A program made the position numbers and the translations under genes. DNA of 64,000 nucleotides from assembly GCF_002127325.2 (NCBI RefSeq), contig NC_035436.2, positions 20,619,645 through 20,683,644 on the forward strand. The letters run 5' to 3'. This DNA comes from Helianthus annuus (Eukaryota; Streptophyta; Magnoliopsida; Asterales; Asteraceae). Every line of letters starts with the position of its first letter. Position 1 is the first letter of the stretch. The notes under the pieces are model-generated. The model had not been told where the DNA came from. It saw only the letters and a list, made by a program, of their open reading frames with translations, and did not search any database. Below, one piece after another: positions 22,233 to 34,487 of the stretch.

Positions 22233-23068
22233 TGTCACACCCCGATTTCCACGTGTCTCACCGGTGGGCCCGGTGGGGGATTATCGTGACGTAGTTGGCA
22301 ACAATATAGTCAAACCACACAATATATGAATGCACAGCGGAAGCACAAAGATAATTATATTTCAACCATTGTTTGTAATATCAAATGTATTACGAATAGT
22401 CGAAAAGTATCCACAGGGGATCAAATAAAAATATAAGTATTGTTCAACAGACGTAGGCATCTTAAGCTTGCGAGACTCTTTATGATGCTAAGGAGAAATA
22501 TCCAGCCAATTACGCATAGTACCTGCATTTAGTCTTTTGGGAAAATACGTTAGTTTACACTGGTAAATACATTCAACCGACACTTTTGCAAAAATGTTTA
22601 TTAAAATTGATTTGAATGCACAAGGCACAAACTCTTTTATAACTTGGGAGAATTATTTAAATTTATAATCTTGTGAACGGATTACATGTTCCTTATGCGT
22701 TCAGTAGCCCGGATCAAGTCCGGGTTAAAGATCAATAGACACACCATATCGACTATTTATGCACTGACGAGTGTACGCCTACACTCCGCGCTTAGGTCGT
22801 GGCAATTTCGTAAAATGATGCCAGGGATATCCGGGACATGGTCATTAACCCCCCAAAGGCTTTTAAGTAACAAGACTGTTTAAACGAGCCGATCAAATTT
22901 ATTCAATTACCCACTCAATGGTGGAGAATTTGATGCTCGATCAAGAGGTATGCTATATACCGTAACCCAAGCCCGTATAACGGAAAATAAGTTAAAAATA
23001 TTTACCTTTGCAAGTATAAATCCTTAATCGAATAAATTGCAAATAGCTTTTACTGGTCTCCTATTCTA
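22233..23068 (-). repeat. Gypsy 5' LTR, truncated to the PBS-proximal 0.84 kb
   Basis: Matches 11,898-12,733 of the 3' LTR. Similarity stops at 'ctcctattct(a/g)gaa', where copia coding sequence starts. The missing 2.4 kb is the outer part of the LTR, which would hold the promoter side, so the element has no complete 5' LTR promoter. Confidence 0.9.
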
Positions 23069-25646
23069 GAATCTACGGGCCAGGAGACTTATGATTTATG
23101 CGAATGTTGTCTAAGTGGCAAGATGACGAAGGCCCCTTTTACCGGAACTAGTGAAAGGGCCAAAGACCTGTTAAAACTCATACATACTGATGTATGTGGT
23201 CCATTCAGGACTATGTCAAGGAACGGGGAAAGATACTTCGTTACATTTACTGATGATTATAGTAGATATGGATATGTTTATCTTATGAAGTTTAAACATG
23301 AAACCTTTGAAAAGTTCAAAGAATTCCAAAATGAAGTACAGAATCAACTAGGGAAAACGATTAAGGCACTTCGATCTGATCGAGGTGGTGAATACATTAA
23401 TCAAGAGTTTGATGAACATCTCAAGAAATGTGGGATTATATCCCAACTAACTCCACCCGGAACACCACAACTTAATGGTGTGTCTGAGAGGAGAAATCGA
23501 ACCTTATTAGATATGGTTCGATCAATGATGTGTCGTACAAACTTACCACACTCCTTTTGGAGTTATGCTCTTGAAACTGCTACACGTCTTGTGAATATTG
23601 CTCCTACTAAAAAGGTAGAAAAGACACCATATGAGATGTGGCATGGTAAACCACCTAAAGTCTCTTACCTTCGCATATGGGGATGTAACGCTTATGTTAC
23701 CAGTGAGTCTTCGGACAAACTTGATCCTCGCGGTGAAAAAGTTCTTTTCATTGGATATGCATATCCGGTTGGTTATTATTTCTATAATCCTGCTGAAAAT
23801 AGAGTTTTCACTAAGCGTCGAGGAACATTCCTAGTGGATGAGCTTATGGCGCGAGGAATTGGAGATAATCTTGTGGATCTTGAGGAAATTCGAGAACCAC
23901 AAATTGATCAACCAATAGTCGAATCTGCCTCTCAACAAAATACTGTTGAACCTGAACCTGAGAGGATTCAGGAATCTGATGTAACACTAGGCGTCCGCAG
24001 AAGTATGAGGGATCGTCATGGACCTGATAGGTATTCACCTGATAGGTACATCTTGATAATTGATCAAGAAGAGCCCTCAACCTACAAAGCTGCGATTTCA
24101 GGTAACGAATCTGAAAAATGGCTCGAAGCCATGGGCGTCGAGATGCAATCCATGTATGACAACCAAGTCTGGGATTTGGTTGAACTTCCTCCCGAATGTC
24201 GGACTGTAGGAAGTAAATGGGTTTTCAAGTTGAAAACAGACATGGATGGAAATGTGCAAACCTATAAGGCTCGGTTGGTTGCTAAAGGTTTTACTCAGAC
24301 TCAAGGAGTTGATTATGAGGAAACCTTCTCGCCAGTAGCCATGCTTAAGTCTATTAGGATTTTACTTGCCATAGCCGCATATTATGACTACGAGATATGG
24401 CAAATGGATGTCAAAACCGCGTTCCTAAATGGACACCTTACAGAAGATGTCTATATGGAGCAGCCTGAAGGTTTTGTAGATCCTAAGAAAGTTTGCAAGT
24501 TGAATAAATCCATTTATGGATTGAAACAAGCATCTCGAACCTGGAATCTTCGTTTTGATCAGAAAATCAAACAATTTGGTTTTATCAAAAATGAAGATGA
24601 GCCGTGTGTTTACAAGAAGGCAAGTGGGAGTTCTATTACTTTTCTAATCCTGTATGTAGATGACATACTTCTCATTGGAAACAATATCCCGATGCTGCAG
24701 GACGTTAAATCCTGGCTTGGTAAATGTTTCTCAATGAAGGATCTTGGAGAAGCTGCTTATATTCTAGGAATAAAGATTTATAGAGATAGATCTAAGCGGC
24801 TACTTGGACTTAGTCAAAGTACATATATTGATAAGGTCATTCGACGTTTTTCAATGCAAGATTCCAAGAAGGGTCTCTTGCTAATGGCAAGTGGAACCGT
24901 ACTGAATAGTCATCAGTGTCCCAAATTGGACAAAGATAAAGAGGATATGAAAAAGGTTCCATATGCCTCTGTTATCGGTTCCATCATGTATGCCATGTTA
25001 TGTACTAGACCGGACGTATCGTTTGCTCTGAGCTTGACTAGCAGATATCAACAGAATCCTGGTAAAAGTCACTGGATTGCTGTGAAAAATATCCTAAAGT
25101 ACTTAAAAAGAACTAAGGATATGTTCCTGATATTTGGCGGTTTGGAAGAAGAGATGAAAGTAAAGTGTTACACTGACGCAAGCTTCCAAACGGATCGCGA
25201 TGATTCACGATCTCAGACAGGCGATGTTTTTTACTTTAAATGGTGGAGCTATAACTTGGAAGAGTTCTAAGCAAAACGTGGTGGCCCAGTCGACCACCGA
25301 ATCAGAATATATAGCGGCTTCAGAAGCTGCTAAGGAGGCTGTTTAGATGAAAAAGTTCATTGCTGATCTCGAAGTTATACCAAGCATACAGAAGCCTATC
25401 GAGATATTTTGCAACAATACAGGTGCAATTGCTCAGGCAAAGGAACCAATGTCGCATCACAGCACGAAGCATATTCTCAGAAAATTCCATTACATACGGG
25501 AAGTTTTGGAAAGAGGAGACATCGTAGTAGAGAAAATTGATACTGATCAGAATCTAGCGGACCCGTTTACTAAGCCTATACCTCAAGTAAGACACGAGAA
25601 GCATGCTGATTGTATAGGTCTTAGATATGCTAGACAGTGGGTCTGA
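23069..25646 (+). pseudogene. Copia pol (integrase-RT-RNase H), broken
   Basis: The frame is open from 23,069 (STGQETYDLCECCLSGKM, holding the last cysteines of the integrase zinc domain). The integrase core follows with LIHTDVCGP, DDYSRYGYVYL and SDRGGEY...NGVSERRNRT. RT carries VKTAFLNGHL and an intact YVDDILLIG. RNase H begins YTDASFQTDRDDSRS but shifts frame in the T run at about 25,226-25,231 and ends at 25,270. In the other frame it continues through STTESEYIAASEAAKE to a TAG at 25,344-25,346, in the usual Trp position, and on to 25,646. Typical for the Tork/Angela-like side of copia; clade uncertain. Non-functional: N-terminus lost, one frameshift, one stop. Confidence 0.9.
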
Positions 25647-26498
25647 TTTTGTAATTTAGTAATTTGGTGCATTTTGAACTGTAAACAGTATTTTATGTTT
25701 ATTTGAATTTAATGGTTGAATGTCTTTTAAACTATTATATCTGTGTTCAAATATTAGTACGTTAAGTATCTATGAATATTGTATTCTAAAATGTCCGTAG
25801 TCTATCAGATTCGTGAGAACCAATCTGGTAAAAGACTATTGTGAATTAGATGGTTGATCCATATAATGGATACTCAAAGTGTTGAGAACCATATTCACTG
25901 ATATGATTAGTTGAATCATATTGGGCGTAACTCGTTTCAAAATGATCTTCATGGATCTTAGTCATAAGACATTTTGAATAGGTACGATCATTGTATCCTT
26001 AGACCTGCGGTACATACTAGAACTAACTTAAATGAATGGTTGCTCTTTGATTCTATCTAACACTGTACGTAACTGGCAGTAATAAGGATAGTTTTGGGAA
26101 TGATCTGAAGTTTAGTGGGAGTTGTTTGTAGCCAAAGGGATCTGTGCTTCTATACTTAGGAGAGGAACACTCTGGCGCCTTTCGTTGGTTTGAACTGGTG
26201 TTAACGCGTGGCCACGCTCGAACTAGTAGTAGTTTGATAAACCACTTCAAATCAGGAACGAAATTAGAAATGGTTGAATAATATATGAGAATGAATTGGA
26301 TCCATGTCTCATGTTCAACAAGTGTTCAATACAGAGGGATAAATGAGTCGATAACCAGGGCTATAGTATTTGCATAACCAAAGGTTTGATTAGTGCAAAG
26401 AATTAGTTGACATAAATTTGTCATACCTTGCCGGGGGCAATATGATGCAGCTAGGCACCCACTATTGTCTACATTGAAACTTAATCGGCCAATCGACC
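25647..26498 (+). other. Copia 3' untranslated stretch
   Basis: AT-rich sequence between the pol end and the PPT with no convincing ORF. Longer than the usual short spacer between RNase H and 3' LTR in copia elements, but some lineages have such a region. Nothing else recognised in it. Confidence 0.5.
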
Positions 26499-26509
26499 AA
26501 GTGGGAGAT
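26499..26509 (+). promoter_or_regulatory. Copia polypurine tract
   Basis: AAGTGGGAGAT immediately before the LTR start TGTTGGATATAATG; the usual form of the copia plus-strand primer site. Confidence 0.8.
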
Positions 26510-27359
26510 TGTTGGATATAATGTTCAATTGTCGATTATAATTAAATGTTGCCGTCAAGGTACGACCCAAAGAGTTACACTTTGGGCAACGAACATTTAA
26601 CGGTGTTTTAATCGTTAATAACCGGATCACGAAATAATAAGCGTAATAAAAGAAACGTGTAATTATTTAGAATAATTACGTAGAGCTGGAAAAATATTAT
26701 AATTAATTTGTTAATTATAATAAAAAGAGATAATTGTTATAATTATAAGATAATTATGTGGAGTTGTGATTAGATTACAATTCTAATATTGGTTTTAAAA
26801 TAAAAGATATATATATATATATATATCTTTAATTACTTCCAATTTAATCTCATATGTATCCATATAAAAAGGGATATGCAAAGGGAGTTAAATAGATCTC
26901 GAATACTGGTTACTATCGTCGAAAAAAAAGGAACAAAAGGTTTTGTAGTTGGCTGTGGTTTTTTTTTTCGATCAAGAAAAAGAAAATCACAAGGAAAAAT
27001 TCAAGCTGTTACTTTTTGCATCAAAGGAAGTATAACCGGAGATCCCAGATTTCGGTAGCGAGTACAAGTGAACCTGTTTGTTTTTTTTTTTTCAATTACG
27101 CAAAAAGGTAAGTAAAGTTTTTGAACTTTATTTTTCTTTAGTTTAATGGTTTCGTTTGAAATCGTTTCAAACGAACAAATATGATTTCGTGGTCAACGAT
27201 CATCTAGCGAGATCGTTCGTTGAACCAAGGTGTCTTTCTTGGATGTCACGATTCTTTATTTTATTTTAACCTATTTTGATTGTAACGAGATCACTGGTGG
27301 AATCGGTTTAGAACCGAACCTCGTGTACATGCTTTCCGCTGCGCTCAGTTTGTTTGACA
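26510..27359 (+). repeat. Copia 3' LTR
   Basis: Starts TGTTGGATATAATG after the PPT. A TATA-like 'ccatataaaaaggg' lies at about 26,860, and 'ttccgctgcgctcag' near 27,334-27,348 is the usual text just before the end of such LTRs. I place the end at '...tttgaca' (27,359), although a perfect CCAACA counterpart is missing. An internal (AT)n run lies at 26,807-26,825. No second LTR for comparison. Confidence 0.7.
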
Positions 27360-27778
27360 AATTGAGTAAAAATTATTTTCTAAAAGTTACACGAAATTTC
27401 CAATATATTGTAGATATATGTTTTAAATAAAACTACATAGAACATTGAATAAATAAATACAAAATGGTAAATAGAATTAATACTTACAAAACTAAATGTA
27501 AAAATAATTCATAACTCTCTAAATATTTATTTGTATATAACATTTGTTGTTTTAGTTATCAATTGTCACCCTACCATCTCTATCTAATGTTAGTAGTTTA
27601 ACGTCGTCGCTGCTTTTAACTCTTGACAACACCACATACATGGTAAATATTCCATTCTCTAGTCAATTCCATTACCATGTCCATTCCATTAACCCATACC
27701 AAACATAAACTTAATGTCCGACGGTTTCGGTATTGGAAGTACATTAACGTTGGTTTCAAGATGAAGGATTCACTTTCC
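27360..27778. other. Non-coding stretch, nothing recognised
   Basis: AT-rich sequence between the copia LTR and the SINE. No ORF, splice or repeat structure that I can support. Confidence 0.5.
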
Positions 27779-27792
27779 ACATATTCTGATTT

Positions 27793-27931
27793 TTGCCAAG
27801 TGGGGCTAGCTCACTTGGTAGAGGCTCTTGCCTCTTAGTGGGAGGTCTTGGGTTCAATCCCAATCAAGGGTGAGTTATTTGTAAATATAGTAGTTTCGAA
27901 GAGTAACGTTAGCCATTCAAAAAAAAAAAAA
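27793..27931 (+). mobile_element. tRNA-derived SINE (copy 1)
   Basis: Head with Pol III A-box-like TAGCTCACTTGGTAGAG and B-box GGGTTCAATCCC, a short body ending 'gccattc' and a poly-A tail. It is bounded by a direct duplication of about 14 bases, acatattctgattt (27,779-27,792) and acatattctgactt (27,932-27,945), one mismatch. No acceptor stem can be paired, so it is not a tRNA gene. The tail text resembles that of the SINE at 60,545. Confidence 0.85.
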
Positions 27932-28859
27932 ACATATTCTGACTTATACAAAATAAACCCTATGATTTATAAACTCTTTTTAATCCAACATATTTTGTTA
28001 TTAATCTGTCTTTTTTTTTTCTTTCGATACACCAATTATAATTAAACGATACTACTTATGTTGTCATTTAATTAATTCACCTAAATCGGACATAGCAAAT
28101 TCAATATTTCTTTATATTAGGGTTTCCAAAATTCTGTATATTACAACTTCTTCTGAACACACATTCGAATTCGAAGATGGGGGAGTACTGGCCAGAAATC
28201 TATCCTCAGAGAAAGGCGTTTTGTCGCCATGGTAGTCGTGGACCCGGTAATAAATTGTTGTTTCCTTGTATTTGTATTATTTGTATTTGTATTCTGATTC
28301 TGATCATAATAATAATAATCAAGCATAAGGACGATTTGAATAATTGAACAGATCCGGTGAACAATAAGATACTGTCTGCTTTTCGAAACGTAAAATCATT
28401 TCCTTTAGAGAGGATAATCATGCAGTTTTGGCGACTAGTGAAAACCTCTAGCGGCACTAGACTTTTATCTACTTTTAACCCTTATGCCTATTCGTGTTCA
28501 AACCATCGTCTCCGGAAATATAGGTCGTCTTGTTGTCAGTATTCCTATGCTCTTAGTGACCGGGTTGTAGTAGATGACGACGCTATGATCATATACGGTG
28601 CCATCCACTGCAATCCTGAACCAATTTCCAGAGGTGGTTCTGGATCTTAGGGCTCACCGGGGGACTCCATTGGTGGATCTTGCTTTGGAATGTGAGCTAA
28701 CTTGTTTTATGATGCTGCCTGCGTTTTCTTTTACTCACTGCGTTGGTGTCATTGAAGTTTCTGTAAGATATCCTTGTCATCTTCTACAAATTTACCAAGA
28801 GTTGCAACGTGAACTACTGGTAGGTGCATGTGTTACTTAAGTTACCTACATGATTCTTA

Positions 28860-29275
28860 GAGCACCTCTAGCGGGGCGCTATATGCCCCAAAAAGCCAAA
28901 CATAGCGCCCAATGGCTACGACAAACATGATTCTTAGAGCACCTCTAGCGGGGCGCTTAAGTTACAAACATGATTCTTAGAGCACCTCTAGCGGGGAACT
29001 ACACCGCAACGAGGGGCTTTATCAGACAAAAAAAGATGGCAGCGCCATGACCTTCGCGGCGCTATGGGGGTTGTTTTCAAAAAATGGACCAATAAAAAAT
29101 AGTTAGTGTTTTTTTAATTAATTAATAAAATTGAAAATTAATATTTAGGTAATGGTTGGTAGGGGCTTTATGACTACGAGCTCTAGTGATATAACGCCCC
29201 ATAAAGCCCATGTGTGACGTGGCACGACACGTGTTGCATAACACCCACAAAGGGGCTTTATGACTACGGATGGCC
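28860..29275. mobile_element. PIF/Harbinger-like MITE in NLP intron 2
   Basis: Flanked by TTA on both sides (28,857-28,859 and 29,276-29,278). Ends GAGCACCTCTAGCGGGG and, from the right on the opposite strand, GGCCATCCGTAGTC, which are only partly matching. The NLP fragment copies at 5,970, 49,100 and 55,330 read 'catgattctta' straight into the downstream intron sequence, an empty site. The left end text 'acatgattcttagagcacc' recurs at 28,926 and 28,970, so part of the element and flank is locally duplicated. Confidence 0.75.
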
Positions 29276-29395
29276 TTACAATTATATATCTTTGATAAAA
29301 TGTTTTATATTACTTGTGTTTTGTTTGTCTGCAGAGGGAGGGTTTGTATATCATTCCTCCATTACGACTTTTGATGCCTTGCGAGGTAATTATTA

Positions 29396-29704
29396 AGAAC
29401 CTTCACATTGGAGCCCTCACCTCCATCTATATAAAAACACATATTTCTTTAGATTTTGGTACTTTTTCTAAAACATCTCATATCCAAATCTCTATCTCTA
29501 TCTATCATTTACTCGGAAAAACTTATTTTATTATTTTTTCTCTTTCCTACACACTCACAATTACAATATAGAGGGTTGAATATGACCCTCTAAATATAAA
29601 GTTGTACTTTATTTAAATTTTTCTCTATTCTAGATATTCCAAAGTGATAGTGTTTTTGTTGTTTCCTCTATATAATATAGAATAGAGGCTCCAATGTGAA
29701 TGCT
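29396..29704. mobile_element. MITE in NLP intron 3 (TTA target)
   Basis: Ends AGAACCTTCACATTGGAGCC and, inverted at the right, AGCATTCACATTGGAGCC. TTA duplicated at 29,393-29,395 and 29,705-29,707. The paralogous intron at 6,089-6,100 lacks the element. 309 bp, AT-rich, no ORF. Confidence 0.85.
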
Positions 29705-30821
29705 TTAAATAAATAATTTTTCCAACCGGGTAGAACAGTATGACTGACTATGTATGATTTCTCATTTAATACTTTTCTCTCTTTAAACAGGCTACTACCG
29801 GGGATTTCCTACTTGCCGCGAGAGAAATTGAAAAGGCATTACAAGTGGCTGTTGAATCACATGCTATAACTCTTGGTCAAGTTTGGGTCACTTATGAGAA
29901 TTCTCATCGTAAGAAGAGACGAGCGTTATTAGGCAAACTTAAATCTCATTGTGTTGCTAGTCCCCATGGCGATGATCACATGTCTTTTCTTAAGCATTTC
30001 TATCAACAGCTTTTTGTTCTTCCTTTGGAAAAGGCGGAGCGCGGTCTAGTTGCGAGGACACTTGAAACTCGTCAGGTGCACACCTGTGTAGAAACATCTT
30101 TAAGTTTAGTGATAACAAGGGGGTCTTGGAGGTACTCTCTGCCGGTGCAAAATGTACTTCTTTTGCTATATGCTTGAAGAGTTCTCACATGGGAGAGTGT
30201 GACTACGTGTTTGAGTTTTTTTGGCCCCTAAGTCATAACCCCTTGCCCTTGATGGAGGCTTTGATACTGACACTAAGGGAGTATTTGCCAAGTTTCAGGT
30301 ATGCTGCTTCTGGGGCACAACTTGGTGATGAATTACTTGTTGTCGATGTTGAGAATTCTTCTTCTGGGAGTGGGAGAAACCCAGCCAAGATTTTCATAAA
30401 AACCGAAGTATCCGAAACACCTAAAGCATTAGAAAAAACAAGGCCATTGGTGGGAATGAAGAGAAAGTTCACTACAGATCAAAGTGAGTTGAATGAAGCA
30501 TATCAATATCCCTTGACCAACGTCAACGATCCAAAAGGTGAGGATGACGAAGACGATGATCTAGTCATTCTAGCAGTTTATAAAGTTGATCACAGTTTAT
30601 TCTTTCTCCCAAGCTCAACTACATTTGAAAGTTTAATGGAGAAAATTAACCTGGAGTTTAAGTTGAATCCATCTGGTACCTACAAGATCAAGTACCAAGT
30701 TCTTCCTAGAGAATGGTATAGTCTAACTGATGGCACATGCTTAAAGAGCTGCATTTCATCATATCGGACATCAAAGAACATTGATCACATTAAGTTATTG
30801 GTGCTACCAGTGGAGAAGTAA

Positions 30822-31472
30822 TAGTTAATTTTCATATTATGGTATGGTATTAGTTGAAGAAAAAACTTATTATGTATTTCATGTTTTTAAGACGATGTAT
30901 GTATCCTGCAATATGCAGTTTTGCAAGTAGTTGAGTCCATAACCCATCAAACCAGATACCCAACTTCTTCAAAATTTCTAAATCTAACTTCCAGAAACAC
31001 AAAAGTGTAAAAGATAATTAAGGTAGTCGAATAATAACAGACAGATTTTCACCGCTAAACATAACTCCTAGCGTTTCCAGCAAGCGACCATCCATTCCGG
31101 CAGTCCGTTACTCCAACAGGACCATCGATCATGTTCCTTTTTTTCACAACTGAACGCAGGACGGCCATCACATAGGGGGAAGGTGCATATGCAGCCACAT
31201 AGAAGTTCACTTGTCCTGTACTCCAACTAGTTGGCTTGGCCATTAGAAAAAAAAAAGTGTGTAAGCATCCCAACGCGTGGGAACGACCACCATTCCGGAC
31301 TTAAGGCTGCGATGTGAGGTGGAATCGACCGGTCCGTTCTAGCGGGCTGGTTTGGAGTTGTATGGTATTAGAGCTATATGTTTCAGCGAATTAGGTTTCT
31401 ATAGAGATACCTAGGCTCTAACCTCACTTTCCTCTGGGGATTTAGATTATTAAGACTTTGGATACATACAGA
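30822..31472. other. Downstream of NLP; possible decayed LTR-element leader
   Basis: No gene recognised. 'tggtattagagctatatg' at about 31,359-31,376 resembles a degenerate methionine-tRNA primer site, which hints at a decayed retroelement, but no LTR end is convincing beside it. Confidence 0.3.
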
Positions 31473-31622
31473 ACGCCTAGGATTCGAATATGGGTTCCAA
31501 CCGTTGCCGAGAAGAATGAGTCAATTGTTTTGGTTTTAAACATACACACGCCTAGGATTTGAATATGGGTTCCAGCCGTTGCCGAGAACAATGAGTCAAT
31601 TGTTTTGGTTTTAAACATACAC
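31473..31622. repeat. 75-bp tandem duplication
   Basis: Two head-to-tail copies (31,473-31,547 and 31,548-31,622) beginning ACGCCTAGGATT and ending 'ttttaaacatacac', with about four differences. The period is a multiple of three and the minus frame stays open, but no protein similarity is seen. Confidence 0.85.
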
Positions 31623-34443
31623 AAGTGTTGTGTTTGATACACGGTACACGAAACAATTACACGCAGAAAGCAAACTTTGAGAGTTTTGGTAACATGCATT
31701 TAGGACCTTTGGAAAACTTACGTCGAAATTCATTAAAGGTCCTCACGTAGGAGCCGCGACTATTAACTCGGGCACACACCATTATATTATGTCGTCTATG
31801 CTATTTTAATTACCCGAGCAGGTAACCTACGTGGAACGAAACGCTATTGCGCAACTATACGTGAAACTTAAACTATACGTCAGTGGACGTCGAAGTACAT
31901 CACACACGACTTTCGAGGCGAGGCCTTGGGGAAACACAATTGGGCACGACAACAACGATGCTAATCCCGTCAGCAGGAGAATTACTGATCGAAATGCGGC
32001 AATTTGCCACGTGATACTGCAAATGACACGAATCACGCTGAGGTACGTTAAAACAAGATTTCATAACAGCCGGGTGCTTAGTCTAATGAGACTCACAAAT
32101 ATTGGCGCTGCAAAAGAAGTCACATGTCTTCGCATTCCCCCCTACTTCATTAATGGCGATTACACTATGTTCGATATTCTATGGTAATGTCACCTAACAA
32201 CCGGCCATCACACGAAATTCCAGGTAAAGTCCTTAAATTTCTTTTATTGAAATTCTGACTTTTGCATATAGTGAGTAGATTTTCACACTTCTACTCCCCC
32301 TAATGGTCCTTGTATCACGAGGATTTCTTTCATAATAGCAAACACTCATTTGTTTCTTTCTTGTCAAATTCATACGTTACGCATGCCTTGTTTGTTGCAC
32401 ATGTGGTTAGTTTGATTCGTAAAGACCACCAGGGGTTCACTCTAAATTGTTGTTTTATCAACGTTCAGTATTGTCTCGCTATGTGCGAGTTTTGCATTGT
32501 GATTTGGATGACTGTATTATTGCAAAGTGTTAACTCCTTGATATCAAGTCAACGAACTCGTTGAAACTCCTTTTCTTTTCAAGCTACATGTGACAACCGG
32601 TAATTCCGTACAATCTGATCACTATTTTTATTACATAATCTCATGCATTTTATCATAATTTAAATACGTAAGTGAGTCGTACGATATATAATAGTGATAG
32701 GACAAGTTAAACATACTATAACATATATTGGTTTTCGTCACGTCACCAAACAAAACAAACAATGTTCTAAAAGTGTTGGTAGAAAGTGCTGGGCACACTA
32801 TTCACGGTTACACTATCCATGCCAGCAAAGTTGTTGAAACGAAACAAAATTATGAGAAACGACATACGAAAGACATATTTAAGTCCATATAAACGCAAAA
32901 ACACTAATTTGGGAACCTTACTTGCAATAATACATAACTTTCAGGTTATAACGCTCGAATCGCAAAATTGTCCGTTTCGGCTATAAAAGTAACAATTTTA
33001 ATTCGTCCGCAATATTAATTTAGCATTTCTAGGACTCCAGAATTATAACAGAATATGACAAGCACCTTAAAACATTATGAGGATATCAAAAATACATAAA
33101 AGACACCGCTTCCGGTATTACGACAAACAATGCACAACTTGATCGGAAAGCGTCCGATTGCCGAACCGACGAAGATTTCACCACCCGATAGCCTCATACA
33201 ATAATCTAGCGAGCTATTTAAGTTTTATTCGGGATCCGTAACCCCTTCATACATCTCATGGTTGCGGAAATATGACTTGCAGAAATATTTGTCGATAGAA
33301 TATAAAAATGTCGTTATTGAACCGACAACTAAACGGAAGCCGTTTATGCTATCAAAATACAACTTATACTAGTTTAGTGAACTAGTTAATACCAATTAAC
33401 ATCTTAAACCCCTAATTACCCCCTTAAAGATGCAAGACAACCCCAAAACAACATATTTAATTTAATCCCCTATATATCTAAATAATTAAGACTTTTTCTA
33501 TAAAAAAATTACATTTACCCCCCCCCCCCCCCCCGCGCCATTTACGGTCAACAAGTGGACCCCACCCACTTGATCTTGGTTGAAAAATTGTTGATCTAAA
33601 GTATGGTAGCAAGATATAAGTGATGGCATGAATATTGCAATAATATAACCTAACATCACCACCATATCTTCAACATTTTCACATCAAAAAAAAAAAAAAA
33701 AAAATCACCACCACACCTCTTTCTTCTCTCTAAATCTCGGCAGCCCTAAACCCCATATGAACACCATTTTTTCACTTCATAAACACCTAAATTAAGCTAT
33801 TCCAAGTCATTACAAGATCACCTAAGGAGCTTGCAACATGGAGCATCATTAAGGCCTTCTTTGGAGCTTAATTGTCTTCTTAATCTTCTTCTAATCTTGT
33901 GCAAACTTGTAAGGCAATCTTTTAACATTTTTAAGCACATTATTATGTGTAGATTAAGGAAGTACATGTTAATCATCTTGAATTTAAAGAAAAATCAAAT
34001 TAAAACCCTATTCTCACTTTAATAATCTACTAAATATAACTTATTATGTGTAGAATATATGTATTAGTGTTAACTAGTTAGTATGATTATGTTGATTATG
34101 TTAAAGTAAGTTGTTTAAGTATGTGATTTGTGATGATCTAGTTGTTTATTTAGTGTAGTATCTTACATGGGTGATGATGTTACTATAATAAGCTTAAAAA
34201 TGTGATTAAACAAGTATATGTTTAAATCAATGTTTTCAGAAATAAGTGACATCTATATATTGGTTAGAGTAAATTGCAATTTTACCCCCTAGGGTTTAGG
34301 CCAATTGGCACTCTGACCCTCTCTAACGAAATAATTGCAATTTTACCCCACAACGTTGATGTTATGTCGCAATTTTACCCCCTACCGTTAGTCAACAGTT
34401 ATTTGACTGTTATAAGTAGGGGTATTTTGGTAATCTTACCCTA

Positions 34444-34487
<44 letters not shown>

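Larger units (their letters stand above)
11898..23068 (-). mobile_element. Tekay-like Ty3/gypsy chromovirus, 5' LTR truncated
   Basis: A nearly complete LTR retrotransposon on the minus strand: truncated 5' LTR (23,068-22,233), PBS (22,230-22,213), extra ORF (22,060-20,841), tandem-repeat leader, gag-pol ending in a chromodomain integrase (19,809-15,238), PPT (15,218-15,203) and full 3' LTR (15,202-11,898). It inserted into A-repeat copy 3. By eye the two LTRs differ at roughly 15-20 sites over the 0.84 kb they share, which suggests a fairly young insertion. The outer part of the 5' LTR and the flank with the second target copy were lost at the junction with the copia element at 23,068. Chromodomain and polyprotein style place it in the Tekay/Del group (family knowledge). 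Confidence 0.92.
23069..27359 (+). mobile_element. Ty1/copia element, 5'-truncated, with 3' LTR
   Basis: Composed of integrase-RT-RNase H (23,069-25,646), an 850-bp non-coding stretch, PPT (26,499-26,509) and 3' LTR (26,510-27,359). The 5' LTR, gag, protease and integrase zinc region up to its last cysteines are gone at the junction with the gypsy LTR. Opposite in orientation to that gypsy element. A single deletion running from the gypsy 5' LTR into the copia integrase would explain both truncations. Confidence 0.88.
28177..30821 (+). pseudogene. NIN-like protein (NLP)-like gene lacking RWP-RK, two frameshifts
   Basis: NLPs are nitrate-responsive transcription factors with a GAF-like N-terminus, an RWP-RK DNA-binding domain and a C-terminal PB1 domain. 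Exons deduced from splice sites: 28,177-28,246 (MGEYWPEIYPQRKAF); 28,352-28,819 (FRNVKSFPLER, ALSDRVVVDDDAMI, VVLDLRAHRGTPLVDLALE); 29,335-29,385; 29,791-30,821. The last exon has the GAF-like part (EIEKALQVAVESHAITLGQVWVT, FAICLKSS, YVFEFF) and a PB1 domain (DDDLVILAVYKVD to IKLLVLPVEK). The region where RWP-RK should lie (about 30,390-30,540) is only an acidic linker, so no DNA-binding domain is present. Frame breaks: near 28,617-28,626 and a 2-base 'ca' gain near 30,077-30,084. MITEs occupy introns 2 and 3. Probably a pseudogene; an unusual splice form cannot be excluded. Confidence 0.78.

Noticed and set aside
27797..27866. Possible tRNA gene (A box and B box present)
   Set aside because: No acceptor stem, followed by a body and poly-A tail and bounded by a target duplication; it is a SINE.
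31831..32187. 118-codon ORF
   Set aside because: No recognisable motif, an overlapping antisense ORF of similar quality, and surrounding sequence looks like decayed repeats.
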